Part shown: in pieces, positions 17,021 through 27,864 of the stretch | Position numbering within the stretch: the first letter of the stretch is position 1 | Layout: every line of letters begins with the position of its first letter | Origin: Blastococcus tunisiensis | GTDB lineage: Bacteria > Actinomycetota > Actinomycetes > Mycobacteriales > Geodermatophilaceae | Length of the DNA: 64,000 nt | NCBI RefSeq assembly: GCF_900112815.1 | Contig: NZ_FOND01000002.1 | Span: forward strand, 214,551-278,550 | Reading direction: 5' to 3' | Notes under the pieces: generated by a model | Seen by the model: the letters and a program-made list of their open reading frames with translations, nothing else | Databases searched by the model: none | What the model was told of the DNA's origin: nothing | Translations under genes and position numbers: made by a program

Positions 17021-18463
17021 GTGGGCAGGCACGCCGAATCAGGCAGTGACGGACGGGACCAGGGGCGTGCCCCTGTGGCGCCCGGTCGTCGGCGTACGGA
17101 CGTACCCGGCGGGCTGTGGCGTGGCGGCACGGAACTGAGCGATCACCCGACCGCGCCCGGCCGCGAGCGCTCCGAACGCCGGCCCGCACCCCGCCCCGCT
17201 CCGGCCCCGGGCCCCGCCGCCCGCACCCCCGACGCCCCCCGCCAGATGTCGCGGTCCCGGCTGCCCCTGCCGCCGGTCCCGGCCGCCGCCTCCCGTGCCG
17301 GGACGCGCGCCACGGTGCCCCCGCGCCCGGTGGGTCCGCTCACCTCCGTCGCCCCCTTCGAGGCGGTGCCCGCGCCGGAACCGGTCCCCGGTGCCACCGC
17401 CGGCAACCCGTTCGAGCCCGCTGCACCCGCCGTCCCGGCGCGCGGAGACCTGCTGGAGCGCTCCCCCCGCGTGCAGTCCGCCGCTCCGGACCGCTCCGGT
17501 CCCGGCCGGCCGGACGCCGAGCGCTCCCTGACCTCCACCGGCCGCTCGGGGCTGCGGACGTCGGAGCCGGCTCCCCGTGTCCCCAGCCAGACCACCGCGT
17601 CCGGGTCCTCGTCACCGGCCTACGGCGACTGGACCAAGCCCTCCCGGCCCGGGGAGAGCGTGTTCGCCGCCGACCCGGAGTTCTTCGCCGACGCACCGTC
17701 GGCGGGGGCGCCGGGCACCACCATGATCCCCGAGCGGTCCGTCCGTCGCGGCCGTTCCGCCCCGGTGGAGGACGCCGATCTCGAGGCCGACCTCGACGGC
17801 GGCCCGGCCCCCGTCCGCGGACCCGGCACCGGTCCGGTCGGCGGTCGCGCCGCCATGCGCGCCGAGCGGCAGGCGGCCGACGCCGCCCGCCGCAAGAAGG
17901 AGGGGCGCAAGGGCTCCGCCGTCGCCGTGCTCGAGGAGGACCAGCCGCGCGCCTCGCACCGGGTCGTCAAGGCCCTGGTCGCGATGACCGTGGTGGCGCT
18001 GGGCGTGCTCGGCGTCTACACCTTCGTGTCCCCGCAGACCGAGGAGACCGCGACCCGGACGCCGGCGGACGTCGGCGCGTCGGCACCCGTCGTCCCCGAC
18101 GTCGAGGCGCTGCCCGAGCTGCCCGCCGACCCGATCGAGGTCGAGCCGATCGTGGCCGCACCCATCCGAGTCCCCGTCACGGTGCTGAACTCCACCGACA
18201 TCAACGGCCTGGCCGCCAAGGTGTCCGGGACCATCGCCGCCGGCGGATGGGAGACGCCCGCCGTCGGCGCCTACCTGGCCGATGACGTGGCCGCCAGCAC
18301 GGTGTTCTTCACCGAGGGCGACGAGAACCAGCGCCAGGCCGCGGTGCAGCTGATCGAGATGTTCCCGCAGCTGCAGGGCCCGACGCCGCGCTTCTTCGAG
18401 CTGCCCGCCGAGGTCGCTGCACCGGGGCTGGTCGTCGTCACGACCGGCGACTGGCAGCCCTGA
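17021..18463 (+). CDS. LytR C-terminal domain protein, membrane-anchored
   Basis: The 480-residue product has a very long Pro/Ala/Arg-rich disordered N-terminus (about 1-300), one transmembrane helix (VVKALVAMTVVALGVLGVYTFV, about 317-338) and an extracytoplasmic LytR_C domain (RVPVTVLNSTDINGLAAKVSGTIAAGGW to the end). It lacks the LytR-CpsA-Psr catalytic domain, so it is not itself a wall-polymer ligase. A role in the envelope is inferred. The exact N-terminus is uncertain. Confidence 0.82.
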   Translation: MGRHAESGSDGRDQGRAPVAPGRRRTDVPGGLWRGGTELSDHPTAPGRERSERRPAPRPAPAPGPAARTPDAPRQMSRSRLPLPPVPAAASRAGTRATVPPRPVGPLTSVAPFEAVPAPEPVPGATAGNPFEPAAPAVPARGDLLERSPRVQSAAPDRSGPGRPDAERSLTSTGRSGLRTSEPAPRVPSQTTASGSSSPAYGDWTKPSRPGESVFAADPEFFADAPSAGAPGTTMIPERSVRRGRSAPVEDADLEADLDGGPAPVRGPGTGPVGGRAAMRAERQAADAARRKKEGRKGSAVAVLEEDQPRASHRVVKALVAMTVVALGVLGVYTFVSPQTEETATRTPADVGASAPVVPDVEALPELPADPIEVEPIVAAPIRVPVTVLNSTDINGLAAKVSGTIAAGGWETPAVGAYLADDVAASTVFFTEGDENQRQAAVQLIEMFPQLQGPTPRFFELPAEVAAPGLVVVTTGDWQP

Positions 18464-18540
18464 CCCGCCCGACGCACCGCCGTCGGTAACTGATCGGCGA
18501 CGGGCGGAACACCGACCGGTCGCCGTCCGTTGGCCGCTGC

Positions 18541-21405
18541 GTGCGCCCCCTCCGCGGGCTGGTGCGTCCCCGCCTGCGCCCCGGCGCCCGTGGAACGTCC
18601 GCAGTCCTTGCCGCCCTGCTGCTCGTCACCGGACTGCTCGTCCTCGCCCCGCCCGCCTCGGCCGCCGCCGACGAGGTCCGGACCGAGGAGAGCCGGGTGG
18701 TCTCCGGCAGCGGCGCGGACGCCGTCGAGCTGGACACCACGCTGTACCTCCCGGCCGGCCAGGGCCCCGCACCCGCGGTCGTGCTCGCGCACGGGTTCGG
18801 CGGCAGCAAGCAGTCGGTCGCCGACGACGCACGCGCCCTCGCCGAGCGCGGCTACGTCGTGCTCGCCTACTCCGCGCGGGGCTTCGGCACCAGCACCGGC
18901 GAGATCGGGCTCAACGACCCGCGGTACGAGATCGCCGACCTGTCCACGCTGATCGACCTGCTGGCCGAGCGGGACCAGGTGGAGCTCGACGCCGACGGCG
19001 ATCCGCGGGTCGGCGTGGCCGGCGGGTCCTACGGCGGGGCGCTCGCCCTCCTCGGCGCCGCCTACGACGACCGCATCGACGCCATCGCCCCCCAGATCAC
19101 CTGGAGCTCGCTGAGCGCCGCGCTGTTCCCCTCCCACGTCGGGGAGCTGGACACCGGCACCCCCGCCGCCGTGCCGCAGGACGCCGACAGCGGCGTCTAC
19201 AAGCGGCTGTGGTCGGGGCTGTTCTTCGGGGTCGGGTCCGTTCCCACCGGCGGCATCCTCGACGCGCTCGGCGGCGGGACGGCGAACGGCAACTCCGTCC
19301 CGGAGCTGCCCGAGGCCGGTGACCTGAGCGACCTCGACCCGGCCGCGGTGGAGCGGGCCCTCACCTGCGGCCGCTTCGGGGCCGAGATCTGCGCGGCCTA
19401 CCAGGAGGCGGCGGCCACCGGCACGCTCACCCCGGAGGTCGCCGCGGTGCTCGACCGCAGCAGCCCGGCCGGTGTCCTGGACCGCATCGAGGCGCCCACG
19501 CTGCTGATCCAGGGCACCCAGGACTCGCTGTTCGGCCTTGACCACGCCGACGCCAACGCCCGCGGCATCGCGGCGAACGGCACCCCGGTGAAGGTGGTCT
19601 GGTACGCCGGGGGCCACGACTCCTCCGGGTCCGACCGGATCGTGGACGACCTGCGGGGGCAGGTGGCCGACTGGTTCGACTTCCACCTGCGCGGCACCGG
19701 CGAGGACCCGGGCACCGGCTTCGAGTTCCCGGCCCCGCAGGGCATCTCCGGCAGCAGCGGCTTCGTCCAGGGCGGCACCCGGACGGTCGTCGCCGACGAG
19801 TACCCGGGTCTGGGCGGCGCGGCCGCCGTGGAGCGCACGGAGATCGCCCTCGGCGGCGGCACGCAGCCGGTGGTCACCCCGGCCGGCGGCACCCCGGCCG
19901 CCCTCACCACCCTTCCCGGCCTGGGCGCGCTGAGCGGCGCGCTGAGCGGGACGACGCTGGAGATCCCCGGGCAGTTCGCCGCGTTCGAGAGCGAGCCCCT
20001 CGACGGCGCGGTGGAGGTCGTCGGCGCACCCACCGTGGACCTCGCCGTCTCCGCGCCCGGCGGCACCGCGACGCTGTTCGCCAAGCTGTACGACGTCGCG
20101 CCCGGCGGCGCGACGACGCTGCCCAACGGCCTGGTCGCGCCGCTGGCGCTCACCGGGCTGTCCACCGACCCGACCGACCCGACGGAGGTCACGGTCACCC
20201 TGCCGGGGATCGTGCACCGCTTCGAGGACGGCCACACCATGCGGGTGGTCGTCTCCTCGACCGACCAGGCCTACGCGCTGCCGGCCGAGGCCGCCGTCTA
20301 CTCCGTGGCGCTGGCATCGGAGGGCACGACGCTGGCCGCACCGCAGGTCGCGGGCGTGGCGGAGTCGGCCGGTGGCACCTCCCGCTGGTGGGTGCTGCTG
20401 GCCGTGCTGGCCGGGGTGGGCCTGCTCGGCTGGGTGGCGGCGATGCTGTGGGGCCGCCACCGGCGACGCCAGGTCTCGCACGTCGAACCCGACGGCGAGG
20501 ACGTGCCGCTGCGGTTCGAGGGCGTGACCAAGGCCTACAAGGACGGCTTCGTCGCCGTCCGGGACCTCTCCTTCGAGGTCCGCCGGGGCCAGGTGCTCGG
20601 CCTGCTCGGCCCCAACGGCGCGGGCAAGACGACGTCCCTGCGGATGCTCATGGGGCTGATCCGGCCCACGGAGGGGCGGATCAGCATCTTCGGGCACGCG
20701 GCCGGTCCCGGGGCGCCCGTGCTCTCCCGGCTGGGCTCGTTCGTCGAGGGCACCGGCCTGCAGCCGCACCTGTCGGGGCGGGACAACCTGCGGCTGTACT
20801 GGGCGGCGACCGGCCGCCCGCTCGAGGACGCGCACATGGAGGAGGCGATCGAGGTCGCCGGTCTCGGCGCCGCCCTCGACCGGCCGGTGCGCCGCTACAG
20901 CCAGGGCATGCGGCAGCGGGTCGCCATCGCGCAGGCGATGCTGGGCCTGCCGGACCTGCTGGTGCTCGACGAGCCGACCAACGGGCTGGACCCGCCGCAG
21001 ATCCACGCCATGCGGGAGGTGCTGCGCTCCTACGCCGCGACCGGCCGCACGGTGATCGTCTCCAGCCACCTGCTCAGCGAGATCGAGCAGACCTGCAGCC
21101 ACGTGGTGGTCATGGCCAAGGGGCAGAAGATCGCCCAGGGAACGGTCGAGGAGATCGTGGGTGCCGGCGGCGCGGTGCTCGTCGGCCTGGCCGACGACGC
21201 CGACACCGACCGGGCGATCGCCGTGCTCGAGGGGCTGCCGGGGGTCAGCGCCGGGCGCACCGACGACGGGCTGGTCGCGGACCTGGACGGCTACGGCCGG
21301 GCCGCGGCGCTGCAAGCCCTGGTGGGGGCCGGGATCGCGGTGGACGAGTTCACGCCGCGCCGCCGGCTCGAGGACGCCTTCCTGGCGCTGGTGGGGGAGA
21401 ACTGA
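18541..21405 (+). CDS. Fusion: secreted S15-like alpha/beta hydrolase, transmembrane segment, ABC transporter ATPase
   Basis: A 954-residue polypeptide. A signal peptide (about 16-42, ends PPASAAA) leads to an Xaa-Pro dipeptidyl-peptidase/CocE-like hydrolase with nucleophile Ser163 (GGSYGG), Asp328 (GTQDSLF) and His359 (GGHDSSG), and a beta-rich C-terminal part. A membrane helix (about 617-638) follows, then a full ABC ATPase: Walker A GPNGAGKT at 690-697, signature YSQGMRQR at 786, Walker B LLVLDEPTNG at about 804, and H-loop VSSHLL. Topology puts the hydrolase outside and the ATPase inside. Coupled to the permease gene (TGATG). Confidence 0.9.
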   Translation: MRPLRGLVRPRLRPGARGTSAVLAALLLVTGLLVLAPPASAAADEVRTEESRVVSGSGADAVELDTTLYLPAGQGPAPAVVLAHGFGGSKQSVADDARALAERGYVVLAYSARGFGTSTGEIGLNDPRYEIADLSTLIDLLAERDQVELDADGDPRVGVAGGSYGGALALLGAAYDDRIDAIAPQITWSSLSAALFPSHVGELDTGTPAAVPQDADSGVYKRLWSGLFFGVGSVPTGGILDALGGGTANGNSVPELPEAGDLSDLDPAAVERALTCGRFGAEICAAYQEAAATGTLTPEVAAVLDRSSPAGVLDRIEAPTLLIQGTQDSLFGLDHADANARGIAANGTPVKVVWYAGGHDSSGSDRIVDDLRGQVADWFDFHLRGTGEDPGTGFEFPAPQGISGSSGFVQGGTRTVVADEYPGLGGAAAVERTEIALGGGTQPVVTPAGGTPAALTTLPGLGALSGALSGTTLEIPGQFAAFESEPLDGAVEVVGAPTVDLAVSAPGGTATLFAKLYDVAPGGATTLPNGLVAPLALTGLSTDPTDPTEVTVTLPGIVHRFEDGHTMRVVVSSTDQAYALPAEAAVYSVALASEGTTLAAPQVAGVAESAGGTSRWWVLLAVLAGVGLLGWVAAMLWGRHRRRQVSHVEPDGEDVPLRFEGVTKAYKDGFVAVRDLSFEVRRGQVLGLLGPNGAGKTTSLRMLMGLIRPTEGRISIFGHAAGPGAPVLSRLGSFVEGTGLQPHLSGRDNLRLYWAATGRPLEDAHMEEAIEVAGLGAALDRPVRRYSQGMRQRVAIAQAMLGLPDLLVLDEPTNGLDPPQIHAMREVLRSYAATGRTVIVSSHLLSEIEQTCSHVVVMAKGQKIAQGTVEEIVGAGGAVLVGLADDADTDRAIAVLEGLPGVSAGRTDDGLVADLDGYGRAAALQALVGAGIAVDEFTPRRRLEDAFLALVGEN

Positions 21406-22280
21406 TGGCAACCACGACCGACCACGTCCAGCCGACGGGCGCCGTCGCCGGGTACCGGCCGGAGCGGACGCTGCGGCTGTCGGTGGAGCTGCGCCGGCAG
21501 TTCAAGCGCCGGCGCACCCTGGGCATCTTCGCGCTGATGGTCGCCCTCCCGCTGATCCTCATCGCCGCGCTCCAGCTGGGCGCCAGCGAGGAGGCGGCCG
21601 AGAACAACCGGATCAACCTGGTCGACGTCGCGACCTCCAGCGGGCTGAACTTCACCCTGTTCGTGCTGTTCGCGACCACCGGCTTCTTCCTGGTGGTCGT
21701 GTACGCGCTCTGCTTCGGCGACACCGTGGCCAGCGAGGCCCAGTGGGGATCGCTGCGCTACGCCCTGGCCACCCCGGTGCCCCGCATGCGCCTGCTCCGG
21801 CAGAAGTTCTACGCCGCGCTGGTGCAGTCGGTGGGGGCGCTGCTCGTCCTCGCGTCGGTCGCCGTCGTCGCCGGCGGGATCGCCTTCGGCTTCGACGACA
21901 TCCGGACGCCGGTCGGGGTCACCCTGGGCCAGGGCGAGGGGATGCTGCGGCTGGCCGGGATGCTCGGCTACCTCGCCGTCCACCTGCTCGTCGTCGGCTC
22001 GCTGGCCTTCTGGTTCTCCACCATCACCGACGCGCCGCTGGCGGCGGTCGGTGGCGCGGTGTTCACCATGTTCGTGTTCGCGATCCTCGACCAGGTGGAG
22101 CAGCTGGGCGCGATCCGCGACTGGTTCCCCACGGCGGAGGAGTTCGCCTGGACCGACCTGCTGCAGACGCCGGTCGACTCCGGCGACATGTTCCGCGGGG
22201 TCATCCAGTCGCTGGTCTACGCGGCCGTCTTCACCGCGCTGGCCTTCCGCCACTTCGCGCGGCGCGACGTCACCTCCTGA
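21405..22280 (+). CDS. ABC-2 type transporter permease, partner of the hydrolase-ABC fusion
   Basis: The 291-residue protein has six predicted helices: an N-terminal one (LGIFALMVALPLILIAAL), a large segment around FTLFVLFATTGFFLVVVYALCF with the downstream GDTVASEAQWGSLRYALATPVPR loop typical of ABC-2 exporters, and three near the C-terminus. Its ATG overlaps the stop of the fusion gene, so the two are made together and presumably form one exporter. The substrate is unknown. Confidence 0.88.
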   Translation: MATTTDHVQPTGAVAGYRPERTLRLSVELRRQFKRRRTLGIFALMVALPLILIAALQLGASEEAAENNRINLVDVATSSGLNFTLFVLFATTGFFLVVVYALCFGDTVASEAQWGSLRYALATPVPRMRLLRQKFYAALVQSVGALLVLASVAVVAGGIAFGFDDIRTPVGVTLGQGEGMLRLAGMLGYLAVHLLVVGSLAFWFSTITDAPLAAVGGAVFTMFVFAILDQVEQLGAIRDWFPTAEEFAWTDLLQTPVDSGDMFRGVIQSLVYAAVFTALAFRHFARRDVTS

Positions 22281-22404
22281 CCGCTGGCGGTGGCAATCCT
22301 TTTCGACCCTGTCAGCCGGATCCGAGTGAGCCCTGGGGCCCGTGGTGTCTCAGAAGGCGGCTATAGGGACACCTCGTTGACCAGCAGATATACGCCGGGC
22401 TACC

Positions 22405-22416
22405 TATGCTTCTGTC
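22405..22416 (+). promoter_or_regulatory. Probable near-leaderless promoter
   Basis: TATGCT (22405-22410) lies six bases before the GTG at 22417. TTGACC (22377-22382) upstream may be the -35, although its 22-base distance from TATGCT is long (18 bases to the alternative TACCTA at 22401). Confidence 0.4.
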
Positions 22417-22650
22417 GTGGGCTATCGCACGTGGTCGAAGACTCCGAGCGGTGACTTCGTCCTAGCGGGCTCGGCCACTGGGCTGACGGCCCTCGTCGCC
22501 ATGCTCACGTGGTGGTCAGGCTCTTGGCTGGGCGCTCTCTGGGCAGTGGCCGCAGGCATCTGGGCAGTGCGGACCGCGTACGCCTATCGGCGGTGGGTGC
22601 GAGCACGGCAGGCGGACACGCGGGCCGCCCCGTCTTCGCCCGTCGACTAG
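22417..22650 (+). CDS. Small hypothetical membrane protein
   Basis: A 77-residue product with no recognised family. Hydrophobic segments are at about 14-33 (FVLAGSATGLTALVAMLTWW) and 36-52 (WLGALWAVAAGIWAV), with a basic tail. Base composition is visibly less GC-biased at third positions than its neighbours. It has no SD but promoter-like elements directly upstream. Confidence 0.55.
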   Translation: MGYRTWSKTPSGDFVLAGSATGLTALVAMLTWWSGSWLGALWAVAAGIWAVRTAYAYRRWVRARQADTRAAPSSPVD

Positions 22651-22806
22651 CGGGCTGTTGGCGGCAGCCGGAGTTTCTCTGAGTGCGCCGCTCTGAGGCA
22701 CAAGGCGCCCACAGAGGTGCTCGCCGGGACGCTGTGCGCAAAGGGGCAGTTCTAGGGCGAGAAGCTGCCGCTCACCGCACACTGTTCGGCTGCCGAAACG
22801 TCTCAC

Positions 22807-22836
22807 GGCGGTGCGGTCCGGAGCACCGCGATGTCA
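22807..22836. repeat. TGACATCGCGGT-type 3'-end element, short copy
   Basis: GCGGTGC, loop GGTCCGGA, GCACCGC, followed by GATGTCA. The TCA is the reverse-strand stop codon of the HAD gene. Longer relatives are at 33419 and 37480. Confidence 0.65.
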
Positions 22837-23655
22837 TAGCGAAGCGAGGACGGCCTGGGCCCAGCCTTCGCCCATGGCAGCCCCGGTCACGGCCGCGTTG
22901 GGGACGTCGTCCAGGCGCCCCCGCATGCCGTCGACGGAGGCGCCGTTGGCGGTGATCCACAGTCGGCCGACCGCGGGTGCCATCTCCAGGTCGCTGACGC
23001 TGTCGCCGATGGCGACGGCGTCGGCGGGGTCGATGCCCCGGCGCGCGAGGTCCCAGGCGATGGCGGCGCCCTTGGAGATGCCGCGCGGCATCAGGTGGTA
23101 GACGTGCGGCGGCCCCGCGTCCTCGTCCAGGCCGAACCGCGTCGTCGCCGGGATGGCGCCGTTGTCGTTGAGCGTGAGCCAGCCGGCACCCTGCTCGGCC
23201 AGCCAGGCGTCGACCGCCACCGGATCCACCCGGCCGCGCAGCAGGGCGTCGGTGGCGTGGGTGGCGTGCCACGGTGCGTGCCACTCGAGCCGGCCGGGGT
23301 GCTGCGCGATCAGCTCCTCGACGATCCCGAGCTCGGCCATCACGTCCATCGGGGTCCGGCCGGCGTACCGCTCGGGCAGCTCGCCGGGCAGCCGGTGCCG
23401 GTTGCGCCCGGCGTCCCAGGCGATCGTGGCGCCCAGTTCGGCGATCGCACCGTCCGCGGCGAAGATCCGCGCCGCCTCGATCACCTGCTCGAACGTCCGC
23501 CCGCTGACCAGCACCAACGGCACTCCGGCGCGGTGCAGCGCCATCAGTGCGGCGGCCGGGTCGGCGGTGAGGTCGCGGCCGGCGGTGTGCCAGAACGAGC
23601 CCCGCGGGCCGACCATCGTGCCGTCGAGATCGGTGTAGACGATGCGGGCGGTCAC
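22834..23655 (-). CDS. HAD-superfamily (Cof/MPGP-like) phosphatase
   Basis: The 273-residue HAD hydrolase has motif I Asp9-Leu-Asp11-Gly-Thr, motif II VLVSGRT, the motif III lysine in PRGISKGAAI, and motif IV GDSVSDLEMA. The insert of about 85-190 fits a C2B cap as in Cof and mannosylglycerate phosphatase types. The substrate is not predictable. GTG start, divergent from the thrC riboswitch. Confidence 0.88.
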   Translation of the reverse strand: MTARIVYTDLDGTMVGPRGSFWHTAGRDLTADPAAALMALHRAGVPLVLVSGRTFEQVIEAARIFAADGAIAELGATIAWDAGRNRHRLPGELPERYAGRTPMDVMAELGIVEELIAQHPGRLEWHAPWHATHATDALLRGRVDPVAVDAWLAEQGAGWLTLNDNGAIPATTRFGLDEDAGPPHVYHLMPRGISKGAAIAWDLARRGIDPADAVAIGDSVSDLEMAPAVGRLWITANGASVDGMRGRLDDVPNAAVTGAAMGEGWAQAVLASL

Positions 23656-23698
23656 ATCTCACATCCTGACCGTCCGCCGGACCGGCCCGCGGACTGGG

Positions 23699-23704
23699 TA
23701 CAGT
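23699..23704 (+). promoter_or_regulatory. Candidate -10 for the thrC transcript
   Basis: TACAGT lies 14 bases before the riboswitch P1 helix, the spacing expected if transcription starts at about 23711. No clear -35. Confidence 0.35.
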
Positions 23705-23717
23705 TCTGCGCGTTCCA

Positions 23718-23845
23718 CTCATCCAGAGGGGCAGAGGGACACGGCCCGACGAAGCCCCGGCAACCGCCGCTCCACGCGCATGCGCGGACCGGAAGGTGCC
23801 AATTCCGTCCCGCACGGCTCGACGGCCCGGTGCGGGGAAGATGAG
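23718..23845 (+). ncRNA. SAM-I riboswitch (S-box leader) preceding thrC
   Basis: The conserved SAM-I core is present: P1 strands CTCATC (23718-23723) and GATGAG (23840-23845), the kink-turn and J segment CAGAGGGGCAGAGGGAC, GGCCCGACGAAGCC-CCGGCAACC, then GGTGCCAATTCC. A P4 stem follows (CCCGCAC with GTGCGGGG). The 3' P1 strand runs into the Shine-Dalgarno GAGGAGGT (23843-23850), with the thrC ATG at 23860, so ligand-stabilised P1 would compete with the ribosome. No separate terminator is seen. The identification is by motif; a covariance search was not run. Confidence 0.9.
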
Positions 23846-23859
23846 GAGGTAGTCGTCGC

Positions 23860-25161
23860 ATGACTCTGACCGCTCCCGGCTCGGTCCAGGCCGATTCCCA
23901 CGCCCACGGCCCGGTCCCGCCCTGTCCCGCCCGCGGCCTGGTGTGCCGCAACTGCGGGGCCACGTTCGGGCTGATCGCCGAGCACGCCTGCGCGGAGTGC
24001 TTCGGCCCGCTGGAGGTCGACTACGACCCAGAGCTCATGCGCGCGGTGACCCGCGAGCAGATCGAGGCCGGTCCGCAGAACATCTGGCGCTACGCAGGCC
24101 TGCTGCCGGTCGGGCAGGACCCCGCCGACCGCGTGTCGCTCGACCCGGGGCTGACCCCGCTGGTGCGCGCCGACCGGCTCGCCGCCGAGCTCGGCCTCAC
24201 CGGCGGCCTCTGGGTCAAGGACGACTCGGCCAACCCCACCCACTCCTTCAAGGACCGGGTGGTCAGCCTCGCCGCCACCGCGGCCAAGCGCCTCGGCTAC
24301 ACCAAGATCGCCTGCGCCTCGACCGGGAACCTGGCCAACTCGGTGGCCGCGCACGCCGCCCGCGTCGGCCTGCCCTCCGTCGTCTTCATCCCCAGCGACC
24401 TCGAACCGGGCAAGGTCGTCCAGTCGGCGGTCTACGGCCAGACGCTGGTCGCCGTGGACGGGTCCTACGACGACGTCAACCGGCTGACCAGCGAGCTCGC
24501 CGAGACCGACGAGTTCGAGGACACCGCGTTCGTCAACCAGAACGTCCGGCCCTACTACGCCGAGGGCTCCAAGACGGTGGGCTACGAGATCGCCGAGCAG
24601 CTCGGCTGGCGGATCCCGGCCCAGGTCGTCATCCCCATGGCGTCGGGCTCGCTGCTGACCAAGGTGGACAAGGCGTTCCGCGAGCTCGCCGCGGCCGGCA
24701 TCGTCGAGGCCACCGAGTGGACCGTCTTCGGCGCGCAGTCGGCCGGCTGCGACCCGATCGCCACCGCCTTCGACAACGGCTGGGACGTCGTGAAGCCGGT
24801 CAAGCCGAGCGGGATCGCCAAGTCGCTGAACATCGGCAACCCCGCCGACGGCCCGTACGCCCTCGACGCCATCCGCCGCACCGGCGGCTCGGTCGGCCGG
24901 GTGGGCGACGAGGCGATCGTCCAGGGCATCCGCGACCTCGCCCGCACCACCGGCGTCTTCGCCGAGACGGCCGGCGGCGTCACCGTGGCGGTGCTGCGGC
25001 AGCTGGTCGAGGACGGGCGGCTGGACCCGGCCAAGGAGACCGTCGTCCTCAACACGGGGGAGGGGCTGAAGACCCTCGACCCGCTGGAGCCGGTGGTCGG
25101 GCCCACCCACCGCGTGGAGCCCTCGCTGAAGTCCGTGCGCCAGGCCGGCCTCATCGGCTGA
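23860..25161 (+). CDS. thrC: Threonine synthase
   Basis: PLP fold-type II enzyme converting O-phosphohomoserine to threonine. The 433-residue protein is the long form with an N-terminal zinc ribbon (Cys29, Cys32, Cys44, Cys47). The PLP lysine is Lys131 in HSFKDRVVS, and ASTGNLANSVAAHAA follows. The 3' end carries NTGEGLKTLD. A SAM-I riboswitch lies directly upstream. The order thrC, cold-shock gene, groL resembles that I recall in Streptomyces. Confidence 0.94.
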   Translation: MTLTAPGSVQADSHAHGPVPPCPARGLVCRNCGATFGLIAEHACAECFGPLEVDYDPELMRAVTREQIEAGPQNIWRYAGLLPVGQDPADRVSLDPGLTPLVRADRLAAELGLTGGLWVKDDSANPTHSFKDRVVSLAATAAKRLGYTKIACASTGNLANSVAAHAARVGLPSVVFIPSDLEPGKVVQSAVYGQTLVAVDGSYDDVNRLTSELAETDEFEDTAFVNQNVRPYYAEGSKTVGYEIAEQLGWRIPAQVVIPMASGSLLTKVDKAFRELAAAGIVEATEWTVFGAQSAGCDPIATAFDNGWDVVKPVKPSGIAKSLNIGNPADGPYALDAIRRTGGSVGRVGDEAIVQGIRDLARTTGVFAETAGGVTVAVLRQLVEDGRLDPAKETVVLNTGEGLKTLDPLEPVVGPTHRVEPSLKSVRQAGLIG

Positions 25162-25199
25162 CGGCGGGACGCTCGTTGCACCTGGGGCGGCACGTCCCC

Positions 25200-25216
25200 C
25201 GATCCGGCAACGGATC
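25200..25216 (+). terminator. Possible thrC terminator hairpin
   Basis: GATCCG, loop GCAA, CGGATC, with outer GGCACG and ATGTGCC arms extending the structure (about 25189-25232). It lies about 40 bases after the thrC stop. Confidence 0.45.
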
Positions 25217-25306
25217 CGCCTCGATGTGCCGCGACCAGGCGTTTCCTGATGTAGCTTCTCGCGCGGTTCCAGTTCCATGTTCGTGATCAACGGGCGGAAG
25301 AGCTAG

Positions 25307-27649
<2,343 letters not shown>

Positions 27650-27710
27650 CGAAGGACCACGTCGCCCCCCACGACGCGCTCCGCGCGCCGCGGGTCCCTG
27701 CGACGTAGCC
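27650..27710. repeat. Dispersed GC-rich palindromic element after groL
   Basis: Begins GAAGGACCACGTCGCCCCCC immediately after the groL stop, with a CGCGCTCCGCGCGCCGCGGG core and a CCCTGCGACGTAG end. A diverged member of the family at 4624, 14472 and 55111. Confidence 0.5.
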
Positions 27711-27731
27711 GTTCCATCACGTCACCTCCGG

Positions 27732-27763
27732 CAGGGGCGGTCCGCTTCGGCGGGCCGCCCCTG
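27732..27763 (+). terminator. groL terminator
   Basis: CAGGGGCGG-TCCGC, loop TTCG, GCGGG-CCGCCCCTG: a 14-bp stem with a stable TTCG tetraloop. Confidence 0.85.
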
Positions 27764-27794
27764 TCGACGTTCGTGGGCGGCGGCTGTTCCGCGT

Positions 27795-27851
27795 CGAGTC
27801 ATACGAAATGGTGGCGATCAGCCGCTGATGGCCACGACTTCGTATGACTCG
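27795..27851. repeat. 57-base nested palindrome, AT-richer than its surroundings
   Basis: CGAGTCATACGAA (27795-27807) pairs with TTCGTATGACTCG (27839-27851). Inside, GTGGC pairs with GCCAC and ATCAGC with GCTGAT around a single C. It lies between the groL terminator and the 3' end of the VOC gene. It may be a bidirectional terminator or a protein-binding site. Confidence 0.8.
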
Positions 27852-27864
27852 CGCGGGCGATCGC

